Assembly: GCA_030280995.1 (NCBI GenBank)
Contig: JASXTE010000013.1
Coordinates: 12,629,501 to 12,693,500, forward strand
DNA length: 64,000 nt
Origin: Hemileia vastatrix
Lineage: Eukaryota > Basidiomycota > Pucciniomycetes > Pucciniales > Zaghouaniaceae
Direction of reading: 5' to 3'
A program made the translations under genes and the position numbers. The notes under the pieces were generated by a model, which searched no databases, was not told the origin of the DNA, and saw nothing but the letters and a program-made list of their open reading frames with translations. Shown here one piece after another: positions 1 through 9,680 of the stretch. The number at the start of each line of letters is the position of its first letter. Position 1 is the first letter of the stretch.

Positions 1-1
1 C

Positions 2-109
2 TTATTGAGATTTAAGAATAAATCATCTGAATATGATTCTTGGATACCTGGGAAGGAGATATCTAATCTTCCTACTCTACTAAAAAAGTATAAAAAGAAA
101 AAATCATAG
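2..109 (+). pseudogene. D1 element: C-terminal chromodomain end of Ty3/Gypsy pol (partial)
   Basis: An open frame runs from the window edge to a TAG at 107-109 and gives 35 residues. It contains the tail of a chromodomain, with the pattern YDSWIPGKEISNLP followed by a lysine-rich end. The same tail, with small changes, ends the pol of element B (22205-22459, minus) and of element C (stop at 35549, minus). The rest of this pol lies left of the window. A GAGTGAGGGCG purine tract at 130-140 follows and fits the polypurine tract of a 3' LTR starting at 141. Whether the whole pol was intact cannot be seen. Confidence 0.8.
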
Positions 110-140
110 CATTTTTTTATTGTTTTTTAGAGTGAGGGCG

Positions 141-858
141 TGTCAGCCAGGCTACTAGACTTACCCAGTGAAATAATTAATTATTTACTGGATGAAGCCG
201 CACCTTATCATTTTAATTATTTAATTAATTAGTTACATTAAAATTACTTATAATAAATTAACTAATTACAGAATGATAAAATTAAATAAATAATTAAAAA
301 TTAAATATAAAAATTGTCCCTTATATTTTTTCTCTAAAACCGTGCTCATTTGACAGGTTGGAAGAAATAAAAATTTATATTAAAAAATAGATTTTAAAAT
401 TAAAATAAGATTTTGATATTCAAATAATATTAAATATATACAAAAAATTCAAATTTCTTATTTAGAATTGACTTCTACAGTAAATATTAAATAAATTGAT
501 GTATTTCTGACATACTCTGTAAATACATCTTTTTGACACCTTCTTTTTAGAACAACTTTATTATTTGAAAATGCTCCTTCTAGAATCTTCTTTTCTCTCT
601 CTCATAATACTGTTTTTAGAATTTGATTGCCGTGCTTTGTCTCTCCTTTGCCTATATAAGGCCTCTCTTTTGGTTGTTTTTTATTCATTCCATTACTACA
701 TCATTTTATTACAACAATAACCAATCAACACTTATACTTATATTCTATATCATTATTATTTACAATAGCATAATTCTAATCTATAAATTATATTAATATT
801 TTAAATCCTACCTCTTTTAATTGAGTAAAATAATCATCTTTGAATTAAGAAATACGTA
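141..858 (+). repeat. 3' LTR of element D1
   Basis: Starts TGTCAGCCAGG directly after a purine tract and ends near ...CGTACA. A TATATAAG box lies near 653-660. The LTR aligns along its length with the D-type LTR at 43874-about 44576. Its 5' partner is outside the window, so the target duplication cannot be checked. It abuts the downstream flank of the A3 accessory gene, so D1 appears to have inserted into A3. The right border is set by alignment and may be a few bases off. Confidence 0.75.
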
Positions 859-1344
859 CAAATTTGTTGAGAGTCCATTTAAACCTTTAAAATCCTTGTA
901 GAACTTCATACCAAAACTTCTAGACCAAAAGCGTACCTTGACATTATCATATTCTTTTCCAAAAATTCTTTTCTTTCTTTTTTCTTTCAAACATTCAAAC
1001 TCTTTTATTTTCACTTCTTTTTATTTTTTCTCAAAACTCAACCCATCAAAACAAATTTCTTCAACAATCAATCTTGAATCAAATTTCTTTTAAATTCTCA
1101 ATTTCCTTTATTTTATTTTCCCTGAATTTGCTTTCTTAAATAATTCTTTTTTCTTTTCTTCTCTCAAAATATTTTTTCTTAAAACACAAATTTTCTTTTC
1201 TCTTTATTTTCTTTCCTTTACACAATAAATTAAAAAATAAAACAAATGACAAAATAAAACAATATTCAAGATAAAACTATATACAAAAACAATTTTTTTC
1301 TTTTTTCTACTCTACTTTTTTTCCTTACTTCTTCTCCTAAACTA
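859..1344. other. A3 element: degenerate pyrimidine-rich region downstream of its accessory gene
   Basis: No gene is seen. The plus strand is T/C-rich (purine-rich on the minus strand), like the region downstream of the accessory gene in A1 (5051-6029) and A2 (55044-55984). The short minus ORF at 817-1014 is not credible as a gene. Confidence 0.5.
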
Positions 1345-1706
1345 TCTTTTATTATAATTTTCTCCAAATCAACTCATTCATCTTTTCCATGACATTTCAA
1401 ATTCCTTTTTTACTCTGCACAAACACTTCATCACCTTCAGAAAAAAACACCTCCCTAATATCCGACAATTCTTTGGCTATATCATATGAAGCCTAATCCA
1501 CAATTTTCTCAACCTCATCACATAAACCCTTGATGAATTATATTTGACAAGCTGGCATGATTTCTTGGACCATAATCAAACCAAGGCTTTGACCAATAAG
1601 TCAGCATCCTCAGTATTCAACTGACCACTTTCAATTGGCCATTCAATCTCAGTAGGAACCTCAGGGACTGGCCCACTAGTTGATGCTACTGGAATCTCAT
1701 CTATGG
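1345..1706 (-). pseudogene. A3 accessory (antisense) gene, most of exon 2, decayed
   Basis: Read on the minus strand, this continues exon 2 from 2834-2848 once the solo LTR at 1707-2833 is removed. The joined frame follows the A1/A2 exon 2 product: a GPVPEVPTEIE stretch against their AP..PTEAN stretch, then LWSKK against VWSKK. After that, with one frameshift and several stops, come DEVEKIVD, SYDIAKELSDIREV and a final MEKMNELIWRKL, against MKRLVREKL in A1. In-frame stops (for example just before LWSKK) show it is dead. Similarity spread over the whole exon makes the homology secure despite low identity. Confidence 0.8.
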
Positions 1707-2833
1707 TGTCAGCCAGGCTATTACAGGAGTCCAGTAAATGATATGTTAACTTATAAGACCTGAAAGAGGGCGTAAGAATTGTATTTAATGTATATAAATT
1801 AATATTTTATTGCATAATAAAATTATATAAGTATCTTATTACATATAAGTGTTATATTAATTTTATTGTTTATATAAATTTTTATACATTTAAATTAAAC
1901 ATGATATATTTTATATTCTACAAATAATGGCGCATTTTTATGTATTTAATAAATTATAAATTTATATTTAATTAATTAAAAACATATATTATAATTATAA
2001 GTGTAAAATTGACTTATAATATAATTAAATTAATTATTTAAATTTATATATTAAATAACACCTTTCATATAATATTAAAAAAATAATTAATGACGCTTCT
2101 TTTGACCCTTAATTGTGTCAGGAAAAACAATTAATTAATTTATACTTAATTGAGATTAATTACATATTTTGTTGCGTAACAATATTCTCTGTTTCACTTA
2201 AAAATCCTTAAATCAGACTGTACAATCTGTTTTGAATTATTTTTCTCATAGTCCCTATGTCACAGGCTTGTTTAGTTATTCACTATTTTTACTTACTGAT
2301 TTGGGAATTAATGGTGGGAAAATTGGATTCTTAATTGGGGTTTTTAGTTATTTGTTTCATATTTTTCTCTACATTGTTATGTTTCACTTACTCTTTGATA
2401 TACTTGTTTTATTCTATTATAATTCTTGTATTTACAAATATAGTGGCGCTTCAGAGGACCCATTGCCTATAAAAGGGCCTTGGATAATCCCCTGTAGCCT
2501 CATCACTTACTATACACTCAACAAATTTAATATACTTTTACATTACGTTTATATTTTTTATTAGTAATAAAATTCTAATTAAAATTCTATATAACAATTT
2601 AAAGGTTGCTTTAAGTCTGATAGTAATTAAAAGTGTTTGCCGCGCAGAACCCTTACCTTAAATAATATTATTATTAATAAAGCCTAAATTTTTGTCATCT
2701 CTCAAGTTACTCGCCGTTGTTTTTCTTTTAAATAAATTAAATAATCTATTACACTTTATTTCTTTTATTTTTTTCCCTTGTCCTCCTCCTTTTCTCCTCT
2801 TTTCCTTACCTTCTTCTAGAGGACTGACCAACA
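1707..2833 (+). repeat. Solo LTR of B type inserted in exon 2 of the A3 accessory gene
   Basis: Begins TGTCAGCCAGGCTAT and ends ACCAACA, flanked by a 5-bp duplication TATGG (1702-1706 and 2834-2838). It aligns with the B-element LTRs at 20898-22172 and 30474-31959 in opposite orientation: shared blocks include the GCGCTTC..TTGACCCTTAA block, a CTATAAAAGGGCCTTGG promoter-like block (TATAAAAG near 2468) and the TCTAGA end. No internal region is left, so it is a solo LTR. The 110-residue hydrophobic frame inside it is not conserved in the other copies. Confidence 0.88.
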
Positions 2834-3252
2834 TATGGTCTTCACCCCCTAAAAAAATAAAAAAAAATAAAAATAACAAAATCAGTTACCATTGAAGTAA
2901 TAAAATTTAAATTAAATCACTTACCCCAAATTCAGTGTCAACCTTGAGAAACAATGGTTTTATTTCCACCACCTCTACTTCCTCTTTGTCATTGTCCTTG
3001 ATGATCAGTTGTCATTTCTTGGATGTGGAAGAGTCCTCCCCTTCTTGTTCTGCAGCACCTTTGACACCCTTTTCTACTTTGTCCCCTATCATCCTTTGCT
3101 TCCCCAAGGCTACCTCCATAGCCCAACCAGATATCTCCAGCCTCTGCTCCTGGCTTAATCCCTCCAATTCATTCACCACCAAATCGCTAGTAGTGGGCAT
3201 GTTCCATATGTCTTTGAAAAAGTCCTTTGAGTTGGCAATTGACCAAAACTTT
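2834..3252 (-). pseudogene. A3 accessory gene: rest of exon 1, intron, start of exon 2
   Basis: Minus strand. Once A1 (3253-11672) and one ACTTT duplication are removed, this continues in frame from 11673-11903. It gives TTTKFW...KDIWNMP, matching TKTKFW...VKDIWDVS of A1. It runs on to an EGEDSSTSKK stretch and a KIIKDND-like stretch (one in-frame TGA). Exon 1 ends at 2925; the intron is 2924-2849 (76 nt, GTAAGT...TTTAG, with an AACTGAT branch-like motif as in A1/A2). Exon 2 starts at 2848. The splice junction falls at the same place and phase as in A1 and A2. Confidence 0.85.
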
Positions 3253-3989
3253 TGTCACCGGACGACCTACGCAAAAGGTTGAGGATGTTCCTGTAAGTGA
3301 GATGAGGGATTTTAGAAATTTCTTCGAAGCACAGAGGAATGATTCGAGGAAATGATTTGAAGGTCACTCGAAGTAATAGCTATAGGTTTGAGGTTCGATT
3401 GAGCAGAATTATAAACTAGTTCCAAGGTAATAATAATTCTTAAAATCTCACGAAGGGTTGGAAACTCAATAATCAAAGATTTAGGATTTAGGAATGAATA
3501 TTGAGAAGGTAAAAGAAAGATACAATAACAATGATTTAACTTTTTAAGGATTTACCACTATTAATGTAAATACGATATTATAATTTAATTCTAAGGAATA
3601 TCGAACCAAATACCCAACTCCTTTTATATCCTTTGTTCCTCCTCGCATTGACCTCCCTTCTATCGCAGCATTCCCATTCCATTGACCATTACTAACATAC
3701 ACTTAGACCCTCTTAATTAATTAACAACTTTAATGGAAAAAAACTACTACTATACTATTTTGTTGATCCTAGCACTGTGCGTTGCTTATTGAAAAGAAAT
3801 AAGGTATCCTATTGGGAGATTGACTAATTTAGATTTAGAGTTTAGGCTAGCGCAGTTAAATAGCAGTACACAAAGGAAAATCACAGTTGCTATGGAGAAT
3901 TGCTTTCTGCGCTTCGAGTATAGATTTAGGACTCGATATTATTGATTTATTGAGTTAATTTCGCTTCAAGTGTCACGTGGCGCATGACA
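3253..3989 (-). repeat. A1 3' LTR
   Basis: 737 bp, same length as 10936-11672. On the plus strand it runs from TGTCACCGGACG to GGCGCATGACA. For the accessory gene on the plus strand this LTR is the upstream neighbour. It contains the same TATA box and 14-nt primer-complement block as the 5' LTR. Confidence 0.95.
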
Positions 3990-4008
3990 GATGCCCGGGT
4001 ATAAAAAA
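3990..4008 (+). promoter_or_regulatory. TATA promoter of the A1 accessory gene, with conserved LTR-adjacent block
   Basis: The block GATGCCCGGGTATAA starts at the base after the LTR and ends in a TATAAAAAA box (4000-4008), about 90 bp before the ATG. The block is identical in A2 (53980 on) and in diverged A3 (minus strand, 12009-12027), which argues for function. It also occupies the place where a polypurine tract would be expected for the element's own minus-strand transcript. Confidence 0.7.
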
Positions 4009-4098
4009 CGTGAACTCCGTTGAGCTTAAACCATCTTCCCACACTAATTTCCCTTGTCTAATACTTTTTCCCTCATCTCTTAATTATTTATTTTTATA

Positions 4099-5050
4099 AT
4101 GAACTGCCCTACTCCCACACCCACGCCTCCACACCCTAAAGCGGATGGGGGAATAATCACACGACAGTTTTCACAGACTTGCACGGCTTGTGAAAGCATG
4201 GAATATTTCTGTGTCGAAAGTACGGCGACTCGAGGCCCTCGCCAGAAATGCGAGTTTTGCCGTTGGCGGCGAGTGGCGTGCGATGCGTTGACGAAGAAAG
4301 CGGAAATCAAAAAACGATTTACAAAAACAAAGTTTTGGGTAGTTCCGAAGACCAAAGAGGTGGTCAAAGACATTTGGGATGTCTCGATCGAAGATGAACA
4401 ATCAGTGGGGGAAAATGATAAGGAGATGAACAACGAGATCTCAACCTGGGTAACCCAGGCCACGAGCTCGAAGCGAGGTGTTGAGGAAGAGGTCGATGAA
4501 TTGGTGTAGGAGGATGAAGATGAAGTCTCTGTTCCAGGGCGGGCACCCAAGAAACGTCGGGTGGTCATCAAGGACGATGAGGAAGAGAGAGGGGTAGAAG
4601 TCGAAGTGGCGCCCAGGTTATTTCTGGAGCCTGATCCCATCTTCGAGGTAAGTTTTAATTGTTTTATTTCAAGGATGAAGTTACTGATGAGTCTTGTTTT
4701 AGACATCGAATAACCTGGAAGAGCCGATTGCGGAGCCTGCGCCGGTTATACCAACTGAGGCAAACCCTCCAGCCACGGAAGTAGTTGAAGAGCCCGAAGA
4801 CACTCTGGACCAGGTGTGGTCGAAGAAACCTCGTCAAGGTCGACGAGTAAGGTTCGCGGAAGAACTATGTGGGGAGGTCGACGCTATTATTGACGCTGCT
4901 TCCTTCGACGTGGCGGAGGAGCTCTTGGAGATTGGAGAGGTGGTTCTGGTAGGAGAGGAGGAGGTATTTGATAAATGCAGGAAGGAGATAAGGGGAGTTT
5001 TGGAGAAAATGAAAAGATTGGTTCGAGAAAAATTAAAAGAAAAAATTTGA
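4099..5050 (+). pseudogene. A1 accessory gene: Zn2Cys6-type nuclear protein, one nonsense codon
   Basis: Two exons: 4099-4647 and 4703-5050, with a 55-nt intron (GTAAGT...TTTTAG, branch-like CTGAT). Full length would be 298 codons, the same as the intact A2 copy, but codon 137 is TAG (4507-4509) where A2 has GAG. Domains by residue: proline-rich N-terminus; six cysteines at 28, 31, 38, 51, 54 and 61 with spacing CX2CX6CX12CX2CX6C, the rule for fungal Zn(II)2Cys6 binuclear clusters; acidic middle; PKKRRVV, an SV40-like nuclear signal, at 150-156; lysine/glutamate-rich helical C-terminus. It is antisense to gag-pol and lies between pol and the 3' LTR. A DNA-binding role is inferred from the spacing and nuclear signal only. 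Without the stop it would match A2 closely with no indels. Confidence 0.88.
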
Positions 5051-6029
5051 AATGAAAAGGAGATGGAAAGAAGTAGAAAAAAAGAAAAAATTGTATTTTA
5101 GTTTTATTTTATTTTTATTTTATTTTATTATTAGTATTATTATTTTTTATTGTAGGTGAATGTTGTTAATTTTACAAGATTTGAGAGAGAGAAAAAGAAG
5201 AGAAAAAAAGAAAAAAGAAGTTTTAAATAAAAAATTTTAGAATTTGAAAGAAGAATTTTAAAGAAAGAAAAAAAGGTTGTTTTAATTGAAGGAAGTTTTA
5301 GTGTTTTTAAAAGGAAAATTTTATGTAAGAAAAGAGAGAGAAAAAGAAACGGTTTTGTGATTGAAATGAGTTTGTTAAATTGAGGATTTAAAATTTTTTT
5401 TTTTTTATTTTTTTTTTTAAGAAATTTTAGTTTGAAAAAGAGGAGAAAGAAAAGAAAAAAAACAAAGTGTAGAATTTAAGAGAGTTTGAAAAGAAGATTT
5501 ATTTGTTTCGAAGAATTATTATAGGGAGATTCAGGGGTTGAAGTTAAGTTCGAGGAAATGGTCGTGCCATACAGGATTTGATGATTCGAAGGAAAGAAAG
5601 TCTTTAAAAGAGAGAATAAATTTTTTGAAAGAGAAATTTTTTTTGAAGAGAATTTTAAATTTAAGAAAAGAATGTATTTAAAGAATTGAAAAAGAAAAGA
5701 AGAAAATATTTAGAGAGATTTATGAGTTTTTTATTTTATTTTATTATTTATGTTTATTCTATTTTATTTTATTTTATTTTATTTTATTTAATTTAATTTA
5801 ATTTTATTTTATTTTATTTAATTTTAATTTTGGTTTTATTTTATTTTATTTTATTGTATTTAATTTTAATTTTGATTTTATTTTTAGTTGGTTTTGGAGG
5901 AAATTTTATAGAAAGAGAAGAAAGAAAAAGAAGAGAGAAAAAAAAAGAAAACAAGGCTAAGAAATTTAAGAGGTGTTTTGGATTTTAAAGAAAGAAAGAA
6001 AAGAAAAGAAACTTTTAAATAAAGAAATT
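5051..6029. other. A1 low-complexity spacer between convergent accessory gene and pol
   Basis: About 1 kb of strongly strand-biased sequence: the plus strand is almost all A/G (GAAAAAGAAAG runs), with an ATTTTATTTTA block near 5730-5880. The two genes end facing each other across it, so both transcripts should terminate here. The same layout is present in A2. No ORF or RNA gene is recognised. Confidence 0.6.
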
Positions 6030-9000
6030 TTAAGGTTTTGGTTTTAAAGGGTATTTCGAATGAAAAGATTTTAGGAGTTCAGGAGCGTTGGAAACATTGA
6101 TGGCTGGTTCCCAGGATGTTTTGTCTGAGTCATTGAGGAAGCCTTCCCATTCCACGAGGTATTGAAGTTTCCCCTTGCGTATTCTTGAATCAAGGATACG
6201 ACTTACTTCCCACTCTAGATGATCTTCTACTTCGACCGGTTCCGGAGGGGGTTGGTTCTTGCCCGGGTATATTTCTCGAGCCAGTTCCAGGAGAGATACA
6301 TGGAAAACAGGGTGAATCGCCTGCCATTTAGAAGGTAACTTGAGTTGAAATGCAGTTTTAGAGACTTCAGAGTCGATTTTGAATGGTCCCAAGCGCTTTT
6401 CAGCCAGTTTCCTTGATGGTCTTGTTGTTCGGATGTTTCGTGCATCGAGCCATACTTTGTCGCCTGGTTTAAAGGAAGGAGCAGATTGTCGATGTTTGTC
6501 GGCCTGTTCCTTGTATCTTCGAATCGCTGATTCCAAATTTGTTTTAAGTTCTTCTTGGAGTCGTGATATAGTTCGAAGATAATGTTCCGCAGGATGATTA
6601 GTTCCTACATGAATTGAGTTGAATCGAGGATGTCGTCCATAAATGGTTTCGAAGGGAGATTGTCGTGTCGAAGAATGAGTCGAGTTATTATAAGCAAATT
6701 CGGCCAATGGTAGCCATGTGGTCCAATCGTCTTGTTGGTAACTGACATACATTCGAAGATATTGTTCGAGGATTTGGTTAACTCTTTCTGTTTGACCATC
6801 GGTTTCAGGGTGATAGGCCGTGGAGAGATTCCTCGTGATATTGAGTTGTCGACACAGTTGGGTCCAGAATGTGGATATAAACAATGAGCCTCTATCTGAA
6901 ATAATATCATTTGGTAAGCCGTGTTTAGAAAATACATATTCTAGAAACAATTTTGACAAATCTTCTGCTGTAGCAGTAGTAGTGGTTTTAATAAAAATAG
7001 AAATTTTTGAAAATCTATCTACTATTACTAATATAGCATCAAAATCATTAGAAATAGGAAGTTGAGAAATGAAATCCATCGATAAAGATTCCCAAGGTTT
7101 AGAGGGAATAGGAAGTGGTTGAAGCAACCCATGCTTCCGGTGACGGGGAGCCTTATTCCTATTACATTCGTAACAAGCTTTTATATAGGCCTTGATTTCC
7201 TTGGTCATACCTGGCCAGAAGAAATCCCTTGCTATTAACTGGTAGGTTTTATCAACCCCAAAATGACCAGCTAACGGAGAATCATGTCGACTATTGAAAA
7301 TCCATAATTTTATCTCATTGTTGTCGGGTATGACTACTCTACCTTCGAAGACTAATAGACCTGATTCAATACTAAATCTTTTGGCCCCTTGCTTCGAGAG
7401 TATTTTGTCTTTTAACCCTAAACAATAATTGTCCTTCGACTGAGCTTCGAGGATGTTGGATAGTGGATTTCGAAAAGATTGAATTGTCATCAAATTAAGT
7501 TGATGAGTCGTTATCATTGATTTGTTGAAGATTGATTGCACGTTTGCTGGGTTCTTGTCAGCAAATGCGTCCCCCCGCTGTGGGTAGACGTCGTCCCGAC
7601 GTGACAAGATATCTGGGACAATGCAGTTTTTTCCTGGGCGATAGGAGATAGAGAAAGAAAATTCAGACAAAAATTCAGCCCACCTGGCTTGACGCCTGGT
7701 TAACACTTTAGAAGACATGAAGTATTTCAAAGCATTGTGATCTGTTAAAATTTGAAAAGGACTATCTAGGCTGAGAAGAAAAGAACACCATTTTTTAAGA
7801 CAATGGATAATAGCTAAAAGCTCTTTGTCATGAATTTCATAATTTAATTCCGCCGCTATGAGTTTGCGTGACTCAAAAGCAACAGGATGAAACAAATTTG
7901 TTTCAGGATTTAATTGGGAGATGACCCCTGCAATAGCATAATCGCTTGCATCTGTCTCAACTATTGTCGAGGCCGACGGATCAAAATGCCGAAGAATTGG
8001 GGCTGTGGTGAACGCCGTTTTTAGCGCTTCGAATTCCTTTTGTGCTGTAAAAGTAAAAACAAAAGGAATATCTTTTCTAAGAAGAGAAGTAAGATTGGAA
8101 ATAGTTTTAGAGTAATCTTTAATAAATCTTCTATAGAAGTTTGCAAAACCCAAAAATCCTTGGAGTGATTTAATGTTTTTGGGCTCAGGCCATTCCAGGA
8201 TTTTCTGGACTTTTTTGTCATCCATGACTAAACCGTCAGTGGACAACGTAAAACCCAAAAAATCAATTGATTTGAGGTGGAATTCGCATTTATTATGCTT
8301 GGCGTAGAGACCATGATCTCGAAGACGATTTAGGACCTGTCGAACATGATGAATATGTTCATCCAGTGTTTTCGAGAATATTAAAATATCATCCAAATAG
8401 ACGACTACAAATTGTTCAACAACATCTTGAAAGATATCATTAACAAAAGTTTGAAAAGTTGAAGGTGCGTTACATAATCCAAAAGGCATAACTAAATATT
8501 CAAAACTACCAAATCTAGTGCGCATTGCAGTTAGTGGTTCATGACCTTCCGCAATGCAAATAAGATTGTAAGCGCCTCTAAGATCAATTTTAGAAAAGAA
8601 ATTAGCACCATTGAAGAGGGTAAGAAGTAATGACATAGGAGGAACAGGATATGCATTCTTCTTTGTGACTGTGTTGAGCTTTCTATAGTCAACACACAAC
8701 CTAAGAGTACCGTCCTTCTTTTTTACAAAGAGGACTGGGGAGCCCGTTGGAGATTTACTGGCTCTGATGAAACCTTTGGCTACATTCTCTGCAATGTAGT
8801 CTCGAAGAACTTGAGATTCGTCCTTCGATAAAGAATAGACAGGACCTGCCGGAGGTACTGGGCCTATTAACTCTATTTGATGGCCGTAGGGTCGATGAGG
8901 TGGTAACTTATCGGCCTTGCGGATTGAGAAAACATCGAGGAAATCGTGGTAGATTTCCGGTAGAGTTGATTTGATGGCTTCAACGTTTATTTGGTCGTGC

Positions 9001-9680
9001 TCTTCATCTTCGAAAGAATCTGTCGAGGTGATACCTGTATTGAGAGAGCATAATTTGATTACTTCGAGGCAATTTAAATCCTCTTCGAGTGAAGTCATCA
9101 AGCTAGAAGGGTTAGCCAATTGCTCATTTAAAGAAGGTACAGATGCTTGCAAGTCATCTGGCAGAGATTTGTCCTCTAGCAGGACGTTGTCAGGCGGGTT
9201 GTTTAACTCCCTATTGACCTGCATTAAAGAATCAGAAATATACTTAGAGGGTGGGGTGATCAATCCCCTAGTCCAATCAATTTCGGGATTCCAATGCGAT
9301 AAAAAGTCATGGCCAAGAATGGTATCGTCCATCCTTGGGGCGTCCAAGACTGATAATTCCCACTCAAAGGGGGGAAAATTCGGAAAGTTGAAAACCCATA
9401 AAACTTTCTTACTTACCCAATATTTGGGTTCCTCTGATTCGACCAAATAGATGGGAGTTTGATCGATATCTGTAAATGTTAGTTGAAGCTTCTCAGCAAA
9501 AGATAAACTAACAAAAGAAATTGAAGCTCCAGAGTCTATAAGACTACTGAAGGGGATATCCTCCTTAAAAAGAATGAATCTCAAGCGGTTTAAGGCAACT
9601 CCAGTCCTTAAGACATGGAGGTTCTGTGCACTGGGAGAGATAAGATAGTTTGCTTTGCACACAAGTAAACTATCTACTAG
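6030..9680 (-). CDS. pol: A1 pol: protease, reverse transcriptase, RNase H, integrase, chromodomain
   Basis: Uninterrupted open frame of about 1,216 codons. It has no ATG of its own near its start and is in the -1 frame relative to gag, entered at the slippery heptamer 9686-9680. Residues counted from a GTG at 9662: aspartic protease LIDSGAS 41-47; reverse transcriptase with LCVDYRKLN (322-330) and the catalytic YLDD (422-425); RNase H with TDAS (D571) and the IHDKELLA motif; integrase zinc finger H793, H800, C830, C833; catalytic D863, D923, E959; C-terminal chromodomain at about 1142-1205 (WEVSRILDSR...YLVEWEGF). This is the standard chromovirus order. All catalytic residues are present, so the element may be competent. 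Chromodomains of this class bind methylated histone H3 and steer integration to heterochromatin. Confidence 0.97.
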   Translation of the reverse strand, partial: LVDSLLVCKANYLISPSAQNLHVLRTGVALNRLRFILFKEDIPFSSLIDSGASISFVSLSFAEKLQLTFTDIDQTPIYLVESEEPKYWVSKKVLWVFNFPNFPPFEWELSVLDAPRMDDTILGHDFLSHWNPEIDWTRGLITPPSKYISDSLMQVNRELNNPPDNVLLEDKSLPDDLQASVPSLNEQLANPSSLMTSLEEDLNCLEVIKLCSLNTGITSTDSFEDEEHDQINVEAIKSTLPEIYHDFLDVFSIRKADKLPPHRPYGHQIELIGPVPPAGPVYSLSKDESQVLRDYIAENVAKGFIRASKSPTGSPVLFVKKKDGTLRLCVDYRKLNTVTKKNAYPVPPMSLLLTLFNGANFFSKIDLRGAYNLICIAEGHEPLTAMRTRFGSFEYLVMPFGLCNAPSTFQTFVNDIFQDVVEQFVVVYLDDILIFSKTLDEHIHHVRQVLNRLRDHGLYAKHNKCEFHLKSIDFLGFTLSTDGLVMDDKKVQKILEWPEPKNIKSLQGFLGFANFYRRFIKDYSKTISNLTSLLRKDIPFVFTFTAQKEFEALKTAFTTAPILRHFDPSASTIVETDASDYAIAGVISQLNPETNLFHPVAFESRKLIAAELNYEIHDKELLAIIHCLKKWCSFLLSLDSPFQILTDHNALKYFMSSKVLTRRQARWAEFLSEFSFSISYRPGKNCIVPDILSRRDDVYPQRGDAFADKNPANVQSIFNKSMITTHQLNLMTIQSFRNPLSNILEAQSKDNYCLGLKDKILSKQGAKRFSIESGLLVFEGRVVIPDNNEIKLWIFNSRHDSPLAGHFGVDKTYQLIARDFFWPGMTKEIKAYIKACYECNRNKAPRHRKHGLLQPLPIPSKPWESLSMDFISQLPISNDFDAILVIVDRFSKISIFIKTTTTATAEDLSKLFLEYVFSKHGLPNDIISDRGSLFISTFWTQLCRQLNITRNLSTAYHPETDGQTERVNQILEQYLRMYVSYQQDDWTTWLPLAEFAYNNSTHSSTRQSPFETIYGRHPRFNSIHVGTNHPAEHYLRTISRLQEELKTNLESAIRRYKEQADKHRQSAPSFKPGDKVWLDARNIRTTRPSRKLAEKRLGPFKIDSEVSKTAFQLKLPSKWQAIHPVFHVSLLELAREIYPGKNQPPPEPVEVEDHLEWEVSRILDSRIRKGKLQYLVEWEGFLNDSDKTSWEPAINVSNAPELLKSFHSKYPLKPKP

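Noticed and set aside
2232..2564. 110-residue hydrophobic ORF
   Set aside because: Inside a solo LTR; not kept in the B LTRs.
3012..3367. Small ORFs that look like separate genes
   Set aside because: The minus frame is the decayed A3 accessory gene; the others run across the A1 LTR border.
8971..9450. 159-codon plus-strand ORF (and its twin at 58928-59404)
   Set aside because: Lies antisense inside pol with no start signal; its conservation follows from the pol protein.
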